DNA of 64,000 nt from Mucilaginibacter kameinonensis (GCF_003675385.1 NZ_RCWZ01000001.1:558001-622000); one strand, 5' to 3'. Positions 27,344-36,806 are shown, numbered from the stretch's first letter. A program made the numbers and translations. The notes: generated from the sequence alone by a model not told the origin.

Positions 27344-28582
27344 TTAAAAAATCTTAAGGGTAAGCAATGTAATATCGTCGATGGGTTTGCTTTTATGCAC
27401 ATTGCTCAGGTAATCCATTAAAGCTTGGTTGAAATTATCGGGCGATAGTTCGCCATGGGCCAGCACAAAATCAAGCAGCTTGTCCTCATTCCATATTTTG
27501 GAACTTGGCGATTCAAAATCCATGAGCCCGTCGGTATAGTTAAAGATCAGGCTGCCGGGTTCAATATCAACCTCGCCCTCGTTTAAAAAAGGCAGATCTT
27601 CAAAAACACCAATCATCGTAGTGCCCAGCTTAAGGGGGATGGCCCCTCCTTCTGAATATAATATGGTTGGATTATGCCCCGCGTTGATATAGTTAAGCCT
27701 GCGGGTTTTTTGATTATAACGCGCCAGGAACAGGGTAATAAACCGCTCGCCTTTGGTGTTGTTGAGCACTATCTTGTTTAACCGGTCAACAATATTAGTC
27801 AAATCACCATCAACGGCAGCCCATGCGTGCAGGCTGGCCTGGAAATTGGCCATCAGTAATGCCGCCGAAATTCCCTTGCCCGATACATCCGCGATGCACC
27901 ATAAAAACTCATGCTCATTAAGACGGATGAAATCAAAGTAATCGCCGCCAATATTTTGGTGCGGAAGGTATTTGGCGCCGATCTCCACGCTATCGTCCTT
28001 ATGTTCCCGCATCGGGATCAGCATGTTCTGTACCTCTACCGCAAGCTCCATTTCACGTTGAAAACGTTCGGATTGTAAGCGCTCGCGGAAAAGCTTTTTG
28101 TTTTCAAGTGCCACAATGATCACATTCATCAGTGTTTGGATGAAGTTAAGATCATTGTTAAGCATCTCGCCCGAGGTATTGAAATCGCCTATGAGGGCAT
28201 AGGCCAGCGCTTTACTTTTATGATATACCGGGATGAAATAGTTGTACTTTTTAAGAATGGGATCGTGATGGCCGGATATGGCAGTTGGTGCTTTAACCTT
28301 ACTTAGTTTTTTGCAGGCACGGGCCAGCACTACCGACGACTCAATATCACCGCCATATTTGGCTATGCAGGCAAATTTATTATCCTTCTCAATCAAAAAA
28401 CGGAGCTTGCCTACCTGCAAATAGTTTTGCAGAATAACCTCCAGCATTTGAATGAGGATAGGAGTAGCGGTGTTTTTGTTTATCGCCCGCGTAATTTCCA
28501 ATAAAGAATTTAATTCCGACTGCCGTTTGAGCAAAAGCCTGATCAATTCGTCTTCGCCGGAACCGTCGTCTATATTCAGCAT
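27344..28582 (-). CDS. PP2C-type phosphatase with sensor domain (RsbU/SpoIIE class)
   Basis: 412 aa. An N-terminal GAF-like sensor (about 20-160) and a short coiled linker (about 165-190) precede the phosphatase domain: GGDYFDFIRL, IADVSGKGISAALLMA, INAGHNPTILY and FNYTDGLMDFESP, with the metal-binding Asp and Gly residues. Such proteins dephosphorylate anti-sigma antagonists in partner-switching systems. No RsbV/RsbW-like gene is in the window. It is upstream of rnhB on the same strand, with 138 bp between. Confidence 0.9.
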   Translation of the reverse strand: MLNIDDGSGEDELIRLLLKRQSELNSLLEITRAINKNTATPILIQMLEVILQNYLQVGKLRFLIEKDNKFACIAKYGGDIESSVVLARACKKLSKVKAPTAISGHHDPILKKYNYFIPVYHKSKALAYALIGDFNTSGEMLNNDLNFIQTLMNVIIVALENKKLFRERLQSERFQREMELAVEVQNMLIPMREHKDDSVEIGAKYLPHQNIGGDYFDFIRLNEHEFLWCIADVSGKGISAALLMANFQASLHAWAAVDGDLTNIVDRLNKIVLNNTKGERFITLFLARYNQKTRRLNYINAGHNPTILYSEGGAIPLKLGTTMIGVFEDLPFLNEGEVDIEPGSLIFNYTDGLMDFESPSSKIWNEDKLLDFVLAHGELSPDNFNQALMDYLSNVHKSKPIDDITLLTLKIF

Positions 28583-28622
28583 ATTGATATAAGTCCGCTG
28601 ACTAAAATAGAAGAAATAATTT

Positions 28623-29831
28623 TTAAATACGAGTACTTTGTGATTTTATATCAAAGGCGTCGCGCAGGCCAACGGTAACCAGGTTAAAAGCATAAACCAG
28701 CAGCATAATGGCAACTCCCGGAATTATAGCTAAAAAGGCCGAATCCATAACAATATAACCGTAATGTTCCTTGATCATGCCGCCCCAGGTTGGCGTAGGT
28801 GGTTGTGCGCCAAAGCCTAAAAAGCTAAGCCCCGCCTCCAGGAGTATGGCCGATGCGAAGTTTGATGACGCCAGTACCAGTATTGGCCCGGTGATATTGG
28901 GTAAAATATGCCTGGCTATAATGCGCTTGTTGCTAAAGCCCAGGGCCCTTGCTGCTTCAATGTACTCTACCTGCTTAAGGCCCATCACCTGTCCGCGTAC
29001 CAGCCGCGCAACCTCAACCCACATGGATAGGCCAACAGCTATAAATATTTGCCAAAGCCCTTTGCCTAATGCAAATGATATAGCAATTACCAACAACAGC
29101 GCCGGTAGCGCCCACAAAATATTCATGAGCCAGCTTAACGATGCATCAACCCAGCCACCGAAGTAACCCGCAACAGCCCCAACGGTTACCCCCAGCAACA
29201 TGCTGATGATAACCGACATTAAACCTACGGCAAGCGAAATCCGGGTACCTAAGAGCAGGCGGCTCAGCATATCCCGGCCATAGCCATCTGTACCAAGCCA
29301 AAAGGTTTTAGAGCCGATGTTCTGGTCTTTGATCCGGGCATCATATTTTTGATAAACAGCAGCAGAGGCGAGCACAGTTGTCGCCTGCCCATTATCATTG
29401 AAGGTGACATTACCGTTTTTATAAACGGGCTTTTGTCCGGATAATACCTCAAAAATATTATATGACTTTTTTTCGGGCTTATCTTCATCGCCGATGTAGC
29501 CGTTTACATAAATGGAATCTTTAACAAAATGATAGCCGGTTATGGGTACCTCTTTATAGAAAGATGGCTGCCCGTACAACATCTTAGCGAACACATTTGC
29601 GGTATCAACAGGCTCCGCTTTACGGAGTTTCAGCATCATATAAGCTGATCCGGGCTTTTTTATACTGAGCTGAATGATCATGTTATTGGCCAGCGGGGTA
29701 TCGTCGGGCATAATGAGATAGCCCAGTATGGCAACCAGTAAAGTAAGCAGGATGAATGCCAGTCCGGCTATAGCAATTTTATTGCGCTTAAAAACACGCC
29801 AGGTGCGTTTTGCTGGTGTAATTTCGGCCAA
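28623..29831 (-). CDS. ABC transporter permease, OppC/DppC family
   Basis: 402 aa. An N-terminal OppC_N helix is followed by a periplasmic insert of about 150 residues and the permease core: GTDGYGRDMLSRLLLGTRIS and the EAA-type loop YIEAARALGFSNKRIIARHI. It should form half of a peptide or nickel importer channel with an OppB-like partner, but no OppB, binding protein or ATPase lies next to it, so it works with genes elsewhere. The start is TTG at 29831, because the frame closes upstream before any ATG. Confidence 0.9.
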   Translation of the reverse strand: MAEITPAKRTWRVFKRNKIAIAGLAFILLTLLVAILGYLIMPDDTPLANNMIIQLSIKKPGSAYMMLKLRKAEPVDTANVFAKMLYGQPSFYKEVPITGYHFVKDSIYVNGYIGDEDKPEKKSYNIFEVLSGQKPVYKNGNVTFNDNGQATTVLASAAVYQKYDARIKDQNIGSKTFWLGTDGYGRDMLSRLLLGTRISLAVGLMSVIISMLLGVTVGAVAGYFGGWVDASLSWLMNILWALPALLLVIAISFALGKGLWQIFIAVGLSMWVEVARLVRGQVMGLKQVEYIEAARALGFSNKRIIARHILPNITGPILVLASSNFASAILLEAGLSFLGFGAQPPTPTWGGMIKEHYGYIVMDSAFLAIIPGVAIMLLVYAFNLVTVGLRDAFDIKSQSTRI

Positions 29832-29920
29832 TGTGTTAATAGTTCATGTGTATTGGCTAAATATCGCTTAATTAGGTGCAATTAGCAATAAGGTGCGGTT
29901 TCTTTACATTTATATAGCTG

Positions 29921-30006
29921 AAAGCTTAAAGCGCAAGGCCTAAAGCTTAAGAAGGTGCTACTTTGGGCTTTTAGCTTTTAGCGTTCCGCTTTCGGCCTTA
30001 AGCTTA
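29921..30006. repeat. Imperfect inverted repeat of AAGCTTAAAGC type
   Basis: Left half contains AAGCTTAAAGCGCAAGGCC, right half TTTCGGCCTTAAGCTT; imperfect arms over about 85 bp, between the OppC-type gene and the glycosyltransferase gene. Confidence 0.45.
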
Positions 30007-31134
30007 TCTAACCACACGGCCTTTCCAGGCGTATTTTTTGTTTTTTCCTAAAAAGCCAATGATCACGAAATAAAGCACATTAAGTGGCAAAACGAAGCTT
30101 ACATACAATAACAGTTCGCGCCGTTTTAAAAAGTTCATGATGGGCGTCATGTAAAATAGGTCTATCGCGTATTTAATGCCAATGGTAAGCAAAAACAGTT
30201 TCAGGAAACAGATATTAAAAATCCCCAGCACAGCTGTAAACAGCAACATGAAATTGCACAGCCAAATGCTAAGCGCAAAGGCCACCATTTTTTTGTTTTT
30301 GTACTTGGTTGATTTTGATGCCCAACGACGCCTTTGCTGCATAAACTCTTTTAAGTTTGGTTTAGCATGGGTGTATACAATCGCTTCGCGACGCTTTAAA
30401 AAGCCTATCCTGCCTGGGTAGCGCTCCCCTACTTTATGCAATAAAAGTTCGTCATCGCCCGAGGCCAGGTCGTCAATACCGGTAAAGCCTCCAACTTCAT
30501 AAAATACATCTTTACGGTAGGCAAAATTTGCGCCGTTGCAGGTGGCCGCAAAGCCATGCCCTAAAAATGAACCTCCCATACATATGAGCGACGAAAAATC
30601 AAGCGTTTGCATCCGCTCAAATACCGATTGCTCCTGGAAGTAAGTTACCGGCGATGAGATCATCACCAAATCGTTTTGCTCATAAAAGCCAACTATGTTG
30701 CGTAACCACTGTTTGCCCATACGACAATCGGCATCGGTTGCCACCATCAAATCACCTGTTGAAAGTTTTATGGCTTCGGCTATGGCTTTTTTCTTGTAGG
30801 AGTTGAGAGTTTCGCCAAGGCTAAGCTTCAGCAGTTTTACTCCCTGCGGCGCATAGCTGCTTATAATGGCGGCAGTATTATCTGTCGAGTGATCATCAAC
30901 AATAATGATCTCGACAAGGTGTTTGGGATAATCCTGGGCTAAAATATCTTCAATGGTGAGGCTGATCTTTTCTTCCTCGTTACGCGCCGCGACAAGCACC
31001 GTTACTTTAGTGTTAACAGAATCGGCAACAATGGGCGGCATAGTGACCTTTGCCCAGCCTATCCGCAGATAAATCAGCAATACCACATAAAGCCCTATAG
31101 AAAACAACGAAATAATACTAATCAGCGCGGTCAA
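30004..31134 (-). CDS. Glycosyltransferase family 2 protein, membrane-bound
   Basis: 376 aa. A membrane helix at the N-terminus (about 4-24), a GT-A domain with VTVLVAARNEEEKISLTIED, IIIVDDHSTDNT, ATDADCRMG (DxD-like) and QRRRWASK (QxxRW), and three C-terminal helices. This is the processive-type GT2 layout, similar to cellulose synthase-like enzymes. The start (TTG 31134) overlaps the end of the flippase-like gene by 17 nt, so translational coupling is likely and the two proteins probably act together on a lipid-linked glycan. Confidence 0.9.
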   Translation of the reverse strand: MTALISIISLFSIGLYVVLLIYLRIGWAKVTMPPIVADSVNTKVTVLVAARNEEEKISLTIEDILAQDYPKHLVEIIIVDDHSTDNTAAIISSYAPQGVKLLKLSLGETLNSYKKKAIAEAIKLSTGDLMVATDADCRMGKQWLRNIVGFYEQNDLVMISSPVTYFQEQSVFERMQTLDFSSLICMGGSFLGHGFAATCNGANFAYRKDVFYEVGGFTGIDDLASGDDELLLHKVGERYPGRIGFLKRREAIVYTHAKPNLKEFMQQRRRWASKSTKYKNKKMVAFALSIWLCNFMLLFTAVLGIFNICFLKLFLLTIGIKYAIDLFYMTPIMNFLKRRELLLYVSFVLPLNVLYFVIIGFLGKNKKYAWKGRVVR

Positions 31135-32092
31135 AGAATTTCAGTTTTAAAACGAATAACGATCCTAAAATAGCAGGAATAAATAAATTAATAAGCCATA
31201 TTGATGATACCCCGGCTATTACGGCGATATTTTGATCTGTCACATAAACAAACAAATGCGAGGCGGTAAAGCCACGAACACCAATATCAAAAAGATCAAG
31301 CGATGGTATAGCCGATGACACCAGGAAAAACAATGTCAGCATCATCATCATGGGGCCAATATTCATGTTAGGTACCAGCATCTGGAATACCAGGAAATAC
31401 TGGAACGAAAACGTGAGGTAACGGGCTATGCTGAACCCCATTATCGTTATGAGCTCATGGGTATGGTACCGCCCCATTACTTCAAAAAAACGATGGTACT
31501 TTTTGATGAAAGGAACCCTGTCGAGCAAGGTTACGGCCCAATTAATATTAAAGTAAAAAATAAGCTGAACGGCCACAATTATGGCGCAAACGGCAGTTAC
31601 ACTCCATGCCAATACTAAATTGGTATGAAGGTAGGTGGCCACAAACCAGGCCATAGCTATTACCCCCAAAACATTGGTTACCGAACCCTGGCTAAATGAG
31701 CCTACGCCCATGGCAAAAATTCCCGGCACGCGTTTGCGGGGAGGTAAAAACATAACCCGGCCACCATATTCGCCCAGGCGGTTAGGTGTGGTTACCGCCC
31801 ATGTAAGTCCGCAAAAAACGGCTTCAACAGCTTCCCACAACGAAATATTAATAAGCGTTTTGGTTACATAACGCCACTTCAGCGCTTCTAAAAACCAGTT
31901 CAAAAACATCAATAAAACTACCAGTCCCATCACGATAACAACGTGGGTAGTACTTATTTGCGATGCAAAATGTTCAAACTGCTTTAGGTCGTTATTTTTT
32001 TTGTTGAATTGCCGGTAAATAAACCAGCCCGCAATTATTAATATACCAGCCTTAAGAAGATAAGAAACAACCTTTTTAGTAGAACCTGTCAA
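31118..32092 (-). CDS. Lysylphosphatidylglycerol synthase TM-region/flippase-like protein (UPF0104)
   Basis: 324 aa, about eight membrane helices. The motifs LTWAVTTPNRLGEYGGRV and FSQGSVTNVLGV are typical of the UPF0104/AglD-YbhN group, which includes the flippase part of MprF. It may move lipids or lipid-linked sugars across the inner membrane. The start is TTG at 32092; there is no better start in frame. It overlaps the GT2 gene and is followed by no terminator, so both are one operon. Confidence 0.87.
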   Translation of the reverse strand: MTGSTKKVVSYLLKAGILIIAGWFIYRQFNKKNNDLKQFEHFASQISTTHVVIVMGLVVLLMFLNWFLEALKWRYVTKTLINISLWEAVEAVFCGLTWAVTTPNRLGEYGGRVMFLPPRKRVPGIFAMGVGSFSQGSVTNVLGVIAMAWFVATYLHTNLVLAWSVTAVCAIIVAVQLIFYFNINWAVTLLDRVPFIKKYHRFFEVMGRYHTHELITIMGFSIARYLTFSFQYFLVFQMLVPNMNIGPMMMMLTLFFLVSSAIPSLDLFDIGVRGFTASHLFVYVTDQNIAVIAGVSSIWLINLFIPAILGSLFVLKLKFFDRAD

Positions 32093-32123
32093 GTAGATAA
32101 ATTTTATGCAATGTTACAAAAAA

Positions 32124-32149
32124 ATGGGGCAAGGATTAACTTGCCCCAT
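32124..32149 (-). terminator. Terminator of the dienelactone hydrolase gene
   Basis: Perfect 10-bp stem ATGGGGCAAG/CTTGCCCCAT, 6-nt loop, with seven T on the minus strand after it; 24 nt past the stop. Confidence 0.85.
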
Positions 32150-32173
32150 ACAACACTACACGGTTAGTTTTGT

Positions 32174-33019
32174 TTACTTCAATCGTGCTTTTAAAAACGT
32201 TAATGTATTGGCATAAGCATCCTTTGTAGCCTCGCTATTGTAAATAGGATTGCTTGGATTAGCAAAGCCATGGTCGGCATCGTACTGGTGCAGGTAAACT
32301 TTTTTACCGGCGGCTTTCATGTCAGCCTCAAACTTAGCTACTACTTTTGGATTGATCCATTGATCTTTATTGGCGAAGTTGCCCAATACATCGGTGTTTA
32401 AGGTTTTTAATTTATTTATGTCCTGCTCGGGCATGCCATAGTACATTACGCAGGCTACAGCCTTTTTACCTGCAAGGAGGCTGGTTTGCAGGCTCCAGCC
32501 GCCGCCAAAGCACCAGCCAATAGTCGCAATATGTGCACCAGTACCGGCATAGGCAATAGCTCCGTTTACGATGGCGCGTGCCCTGTCGTCATTTACGGCC
32601 TGCATAAATTTACCGGCATCTTCGCGGGTGGTGGCTACTTTGCCGTCGTACAAATCAAGGTCGATGATATTTACGTTGCCCAGGTCGTTATATAATTTTT
32701 CCGATTCCTTTTTTACATAGTCATTAAGGCCCCACCACTCGTGTATAACCAGTAAATAATTGTTGGTGGGCTTTTTGGCTTTCATAAAAAAGGCCGAAGC
32801 TTGTTTGCCATCTGACGTTTTGTAAGTGATGGTCTCCCCAATGCTGCTTTGAAAGCGGAAAGGCATAGGGTTTTTGTGCGACATTTTAAACTGAGGGTTT
32901 GAGGCCAGCATGGCAAACTGTTGTGTTGCCGATGGATTGCTGCAGCAAACTACTTTGCGTTGAGCAAAAGTTATGGCAGCTAAACCAATAAATAATGTTA
33001 ACAGAAATAGTTTTTTCAT
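32174..33019 (-). CDS. Exported dienelactone hydrolase family protein
   Basis: 281 aa with signal peptide MKKLFLLTLFIGLAAITFAQ. The catalytic triad of the family is seen: Cys in IGWCFGGGWS, Asp in the LGNFANKDQW region, and His in DADHGFANPS. HEWWGLNDYVK is the oxyanion-side signature. The family hydrolyses enol-lactones and related esters; the true substrate here, in the periplasm, is unknown. It is monocistronic with its own terminator. A 16-bp palindrome (33053-33068, TTTGTTTTAAAACAAA) lies 34 nt upstream of the start and could be an operator. Confidence 0.9.
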   Translation of the reverse strand: MKKLFLLTLFIGLAAITFAQRKVVCCSNPSATQQFAMLASNPQFKMSHKNPMPFRFQSSIGETITYKTSDGKQASAFFMKAKKPTNNYLLVIHEWWGLNDYVKKESEKLYNDLGNVNIIDLDLYDGKVATTREDAGKFMQAVNDDRARAIVNGAIAYAGTGAHIATIGWCFGGGWSLQTSLLAGKKAVACVMYYGMPEQDINKLKTLNTDVLGNFANKDQWINPKVVAKFEADMKAAGKKVYLHQYDADHGFANPSNPIYNSEATKDAYANTLTFLKARLK

Positions 33020-33234
33020 GGGTAAAAGTTTAATGTTAGTTAAAGCCTGGGGTTTGTTTTAAAACAAATACGGCTGTATCGCGGTTTTAGTTGTCAACGG
33101 CACTGCAATTAGCCAGCATAAATTTATGATAATGTAATCTACAATTATCTAAAATTAATGCATACCTGTTTATTATTCATGGAACCTTATGAATTAAAAA
33201 CACGTATATAATAATAACCAATATATTATATAAT

Positions 33235-34443
33235 ATGCCTGTCCCGCCAATTCCCGATAATGAAATGGAAAGGCTTTTTAGCCTGTCGGAATTTGATCTC
33301 GATTATGCCGAACATAAAGACAGTTTTAAGGATTTGGCCAAGCTGGCCGCCAAGGTTGCCGGCACCGAAATTTCGTTAGTAAACCTGATTGACTCCTATA
33401 CTCAATGGAGTATCAGCGGCCATGGGCTTGAGATTGAACAAATGCCCCGTGAAGACTCGGTTTGCCAGTATACCATCATCAACGGCGAATATTTTGAGGT
33501 GGAAGACCTGCAAAGGGATGAGCGCTTCAAGAATAAGTTTTATGTTACGGATGAGCCGAAACTGAGGTATTATTACGGAATTCCGTTAAAAACGAGCGAT
33601 GATCACAATATCGGCGCTTTATGCGTGCTCGATAAAAACGTTAAGGAACTCTCCCCCGAAAAGGTTGAGCTTTTAAAGATCATTGCCGATGAAATAGTGA
33701 ACCGCTTGAAAGACCTGAAAGTAATAGGCAAGTTAAAAAATAAGCTTTCTGAAGCTAATGAAGCACAAAAGAAGGTTGCCCATGATATCCGCGGGCCGTT
33801 AAGCGGCATTATCGGTCTGGCCCAGCTGATCAGCGAACAGGGTGAGGCAAACCAGATAGAAGAGGTTTTGGAGTTTATTAACCTGATCCATAAAAGCGGG
33901 CGATCAATACTGGAGCTTGCAGATGAGATTTTAAGTGCCGATAAAAAAGATCACAAACCCATATCCAACGGATCCGATTTCAATCTGCTTGTTTTTAAGG
34001 ATAAGATTGAGCGGTTGTTTATTCCGCAGGCCCGCAACAAAAACATTTTGCTTACAGTTAAAACTTCGTCCGAATCGGAACAAATTCCCATTGCCCGTAA
34101 TAAACTGCTGCAAATAGCCGGCAACCTAATCTCAAATGCCATAAAATTTACCCCTGCCGGTGGTACTGTTGATGTTGACCTGAGCCTTGAGGTAAACGAT
34201 CATATCAGCATATTGCAGATCCTGGTTAAAGACAATGGGGTTGGCATCGATGAAAAAGGTATCGAAAAAATATTGAAAGGCAATGCCGCTTCAACAACGG
34301 GAACAACCGGCGAAGCAGGCTTTGGCTTTGGACTGGCTTTGGTAAAACACCTTATCGAAACGCTTAAAGGATCGCTAAATATTTACTCAAAGCACGGCCA
34401 GGGAGCCGTATTTGAAGTAAGGCTGCCACAAAAAATACAATAA
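33235..34443 (+). CDS. GAF-domain sensor histidine kinase
   Basis: 402 aa, no membrane segment. GAF domain about residues 20-160 (LVNLIDSYTQWSISGHGLEI, YYGIPLKTSDDHNIGALCVL), then a coiled linker, the H-box KVAHDIRGPLSGIIGL with His183, and the ATPase domain with NLISNAIKFTP (N), DNGVGID (G1) and GFGFGLALVKHLI (G2). It is a cytoplasmic histidine kinase. No receiver protein is adjacent, so it is an orphan. The AT-rich upstream (ATATATTATATAAT) gives no clear promoter. Confidence 0.93.
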   Translation: MPVPPIPDNEMERLFSLSEFDLDYAEHKDSFKDLAKLAAKVAGTEISLVNLIDSYTQWSISGHGLEIEQMPREDSVCQYTIINGEYFEVEDLQRDERFKNKFYVTDEPKLRYYYGIPLKTSDDHNIGALCVLDKNVKELSPEKVELLKIIADEIVNRLKDLKVIGKLKNKLSEANEAQKKVAHDIRGPLSGIIGLAQLISEQGEANQIEEVLEFINLIHKSGRSILELADEILSADKKDHKPISNGSDFNLLVFKDKIERLFIPQARNKNILLTVKTSSESEQIPIARNKLLQIAGNLISNAIKFTPAGGTVDVDLSLEVNDHISILQILVKDNGVGIDEKGIEKILKGNAASTTGTTGEAGFGFGLALVKHLIETLKGSLNIYSKHGQGAVFEVRLPQKIQ

Positions 34444-34553
34444 TAAAAATCTAACTAAATGGAAATTTCAGGACATAGAGATTTGCGTAAGGCAAAATAT
34501 CCTTAAATAAATTGTTTTCCGGAAAGGTAGATTTACAGTGCATTATCTAAATT

Positions 34554-34584
34554 AAAATACCGGATCAAAGGAACCCGGTATTTT
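34554..34584. terminator. Bidirectional terminator between histidine kinase and RRM gene
   Basis: 10-bp perfect stem AAAATACCGG/CCGGTATTTT with an 11-nt loop, flanked by T-rich sequence on both strands, between convergent genes. Confidence 0.8.
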
Positions 34585-34601
34585 AATTTAGGTTATATTT
34601 T

Positions 34602-34985
34602 TTACCAGCTTTTGCCGCCGCCGCCACGATTGTCTCTTGAATAGCCGCCGCCACCGCCGCCGCGGTTGCCACCACCATAACCGCCACCACCACGGTTACC
34701 ACCGCCGTAGCCGCCACCGCTGCTTCTGCGATCGCCGCCTGGTTTTTTCTCTTCTGCCTGGCTTACTGCAATTGACCTTCCTTTAACTTCAGAACCGTTT
34801 AGGCCGCTTATAGCTTGTTGTGCTGCCTCATCATCTGCCATTTCAATGAATCCGAACCCTTTGCTTCTTCCTGATTCCCTGTCAATAATAATTTTTACTG
34901 AGTTAACTTCACCATAAGCTTCGAAAAGCTGTTTTAAATCGGCTTCCCCTAAAGAAAAAGGAAGACTTCCTACGAATATGTTCAT
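34602..34985 (-). CDS. RNA-binding protein with one RRM and a Gly-rich tail
   Basis: 127 aa. RRM over residues 1-80 with RNP2 (MNIFVGSLPF) and RNP1 (KGFGFIEM); the tail from about residue 85 is RGG/GYGG repeats ending GGGGKSW. This is the bacterial RRM type common in Bacteroidota and cyanobacteria, resembling cold-induced Rbp proteins; it probably acts as a post-transcriptional regulator or RNA chaperone in a phylum without Hfq. It has a 55-nt leader from the -7 box at 35040-35047. Confidence 0.92.
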   Translation of the reverse strand: MNIFVGSLPFSLGEADLKQLFEAYGEVNSVKIIIDRESGRSKGFGFIEMADDEAAQQAISGLNGSEVKGRSIAVSQAEEKKPGGDRRSSGGGYGGGNRGGGGYGGGNRGGGGGGYSRDNRGGGGKSW

Positions 34986-35039
34986 TAATATTTAGTTTTT
35001 AATGGGCCTGCTTGTTAATTACCCACGTTTTGTTAACAT

Positions 35040-35047
35040 CAAATATA
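35040..35047 (-). promoter_or_regulatory. -7 box TATATTTG for the RRM gene
   Basis: Exact TAnnTTTG on the minus strand; leaves a leader of about 50 nt, long for this window and suited to temperature-dependent folding. Confidence 0.4.
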
Positions 35048-35293
35048 GTAATAGATATTTGATGATTACTGCATGTTTATGTGAATGAGTGCTTTTATTT
35101 TAAAAAAAATTATTTTTTTTCGGGTTTTGAGCGCATAATTAGCGATAGGCAACCCATTAGTACAAAGGGATATGCAATTTGTTTTAAAAACAAGGCGTTT
35201 TTGTAAAATAAATATGGAAAACACGTGCAACCATATTTTTTTAATATTAACGTAACAAAAAAATTATTTTTCGGACATAACAGACGGCAAAAA

Positions 35294-35746
35294 TTAAGCA
35301 ACAGACGCTATTTTATAAGGCTTTCCGTTCACCGTAAACTCATCCCCTGCTTTTTTACCGTTAAGCATATTGCCTATCGGTGATGCCGGTGATACCGCGA
35401 AATAGGTTTTGCCTTCGTATACTAAACTACCCGCGCTTATGGCCAGGTAAAAATTGCCGTTGTTGGTAATTATCACACTGCCAGGTTCAGCAACTGTTGA
35501 TACGCCGGTAACCGGTATCCTGTTTAAGGCTACCAACAGCTTGTTTGCTTCATTAAGCTGGGCCATATTACGGTTGGTTTCCTGTTGCATCATTTCGCGC
35601 CCGGTTTCGTATTTATCGCCGGCGCTGCTTTTGGTATCATCGGTTGATGCCTTTTGCGCGTCGGCTATCGCAAGCTCTGCCGCCTCCATAATTTTGCGTA
35701 CATGATTAACACATAGTTGATGTAATTCTTTCTTCAGATCGCCCAT
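35294..35746 (-). CDS. GreA/GreB-like protein (often labelled 3-oxoacyl-ACP synthase)
   Basis: 150 aa from ATG 35746 (MGDLKKELHQLCVNHV); the longer ORF adds a spurious 14 residues. A helical first half with SSAGDKYETGREMMQQE and a C-terminal beta domain with ISAGSLVYEGKTYFAVSPASPIGNML resemble the coiled coil and FKBP-like domain of GreA/GreB. Close relatives in Bacteroidota databases carry the name 3-oxoacyl-ACP synthase, which this sequence does not support: there is no thiolase fold or active-site Cys. Function is probably linked to RNA polymerase but unproven. Confidence 0.75.
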   Translation of the reverse strand: MGDLKKELHQLCVNHVRKIMEAAELAIADAQKASTDDTKSSAGDKYETGREMMQQETNRNMAQLNEANKLLVALNRIPVTGVSTVAEPGSVIITNNGNFYLAISAGSLVYEGKTYFAVSPASPIGNMLNGKKAGDEFTVNGKPYKIASVA

Positions 35747-35811
35747 TTTCAATATCAAACAAAAAACTAAAATAGAAGAAAAGATCAATACATATGGACA
35801 GAGAAATTGAC

Positions 35812-35925
35812 TGGAAAAAATAAAAGCCCCCTTGCACTCGCTGCTTGGGGGCTTTAAACCTAAACCTTATCACTATTTGCAGGTGTTAACCTACAAAGTA
35901 GGTAAACGTTACTAATAGTGATAAT
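35812..35925 (-). ncRNA. Candidate structured RNA or elaborate 3' end
   Basis: On the minus strand a long hairpin (11-bp arms TTATCACTATT 35867-35877 and AATAGTGATAA 35914-35924) encloses a smaller CCTAC/GTAGG hairpin and is followed by a strong terminator stem (35823-35855). It may be the 3' end of the esterase mRNA or an independent small RNA. No clear promoter was found. Confidence 0.3.
35823..35855 (-). terminator. Terminator downstream of the esterase operon
   Basis: 9-bp stem AAAGCCCCC/GGGGGCTTT with a 15-nt loop, then a T-rich run on the minus strand; 153 nt past the esterase stop. Confidence 0.75.
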
Positions 35926-36008
35926 GGTATGTTCGACTAATCAAATCTGACAAAATAATGATATTCGCATATTATGATACAACTGTTAGTTTATATTAAA
36001 GGCCTCAC

Positions 36009-36806
36009 TTACAGCTTGCCCGCAAAAAATTTAAGGGTTGATACAATATGCTTTGCCCAGTACAACCACTCATGCCCGCCTGTGTTTTCTTCATAAATAT
36101 GCTCTATCTTTTCCTTGGTTAGCTTTTTATGGAGGTCGCGGTTGTAATTGATGAGCAGGTCATTGGTTCCGCAATCAAACCTCACGGGAGGTAGCTGATC
36201 CCTGTACTTTTTAAATGTTGCAAATACGTCTTCGTCGGCTATGATATCCTGCGCGTAGGTTTTCAATGGCTCTCCGGCAAAAAGTTTGATCTGTGGCAGG
36301 CTTGTTATAGATGAAAGGCCCGAAATAGCTTTAAACTTATACCCGTATTTTGCACCTATCCTTAAAGCGCCAAAGCCCCCCATAGATAGGCCTGCAATAA
36401 ACAATGGCGAATTTGGTGTTGCGCCGGGAATGTTTTCCATTATTGCTGTAGGCACATCATCGGCAATCCATTGCTCAAAATTGAAGCCGCTGTGCGGTAA
36501 GTATCCAGAGCCATCGCCCCAAAGCCCGTCTGATGGCATGGCGAGGATCATTTTTGGCAGTTCGCCTTTTTTAATGAGTTCGTTGGTGGTTAAATGAACC
36601 CCGGCGCTCATGGCCCAGCTCCATGCACTCCCGTACACGCCATGCAATAATATCACAATGGGCAGAACTTCATTTTTATTGTTCCCTGGCGGAACGTATA
36701 CGCAAATATCTCCCCTGCCCTTCAGGTTTGGGGTTTTTACAGTTATAAACCGTAGATGATTGCTTTCATATTGCGGGTTGGAAATTTCTGTGGTTTTAAA
36801 TGGCAT
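36009..36806 (-). CDS. Esterase D/S-formylglutathione hydrolase-like alpha/beta hydrolase
   Basis: 265 aa, no signal peptide. The esterase D-type pattern is present: VILLHGVYGSAWSW, nucleophile elbow GLSMGGFGALRIG, acid Asp in FDCGTNDLL, and His in TGGHEWLYW. Paired with an alcohol dehydrogenase 8 nt upstream, it resembles the FrmA-FrmB formaldehyde detoxification pair, though the thiol cofactor in this phylum is uncertain. A carbohydrate esterase role (feruloyl-type) is the main alternative. Confidence 0.8.
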   Translation of the reverse strand: MPFKTTEISNPQYESNHLRFITVKTPNLKGRGDICVYVPPGNNKNEVLPIVILLHGVYGSAWSWAMSAGVHLTTNELIKKGELPKMILAMPSDGLWGDGSGYLPHSGFNFEQWIADDVPTAIMENIPGATPNSPLFIAGLSMGGFGALRIGAKYGYKFKAISGLSSITSLPQIKLFAGEPLKTYAQDIIADEDVFATFKKYRDQLPPVRFDCGTNDLLINYNRDLHKKLTKEKIEHIYEENTGGHEWLYWAKHIVSTLKFFAGKL

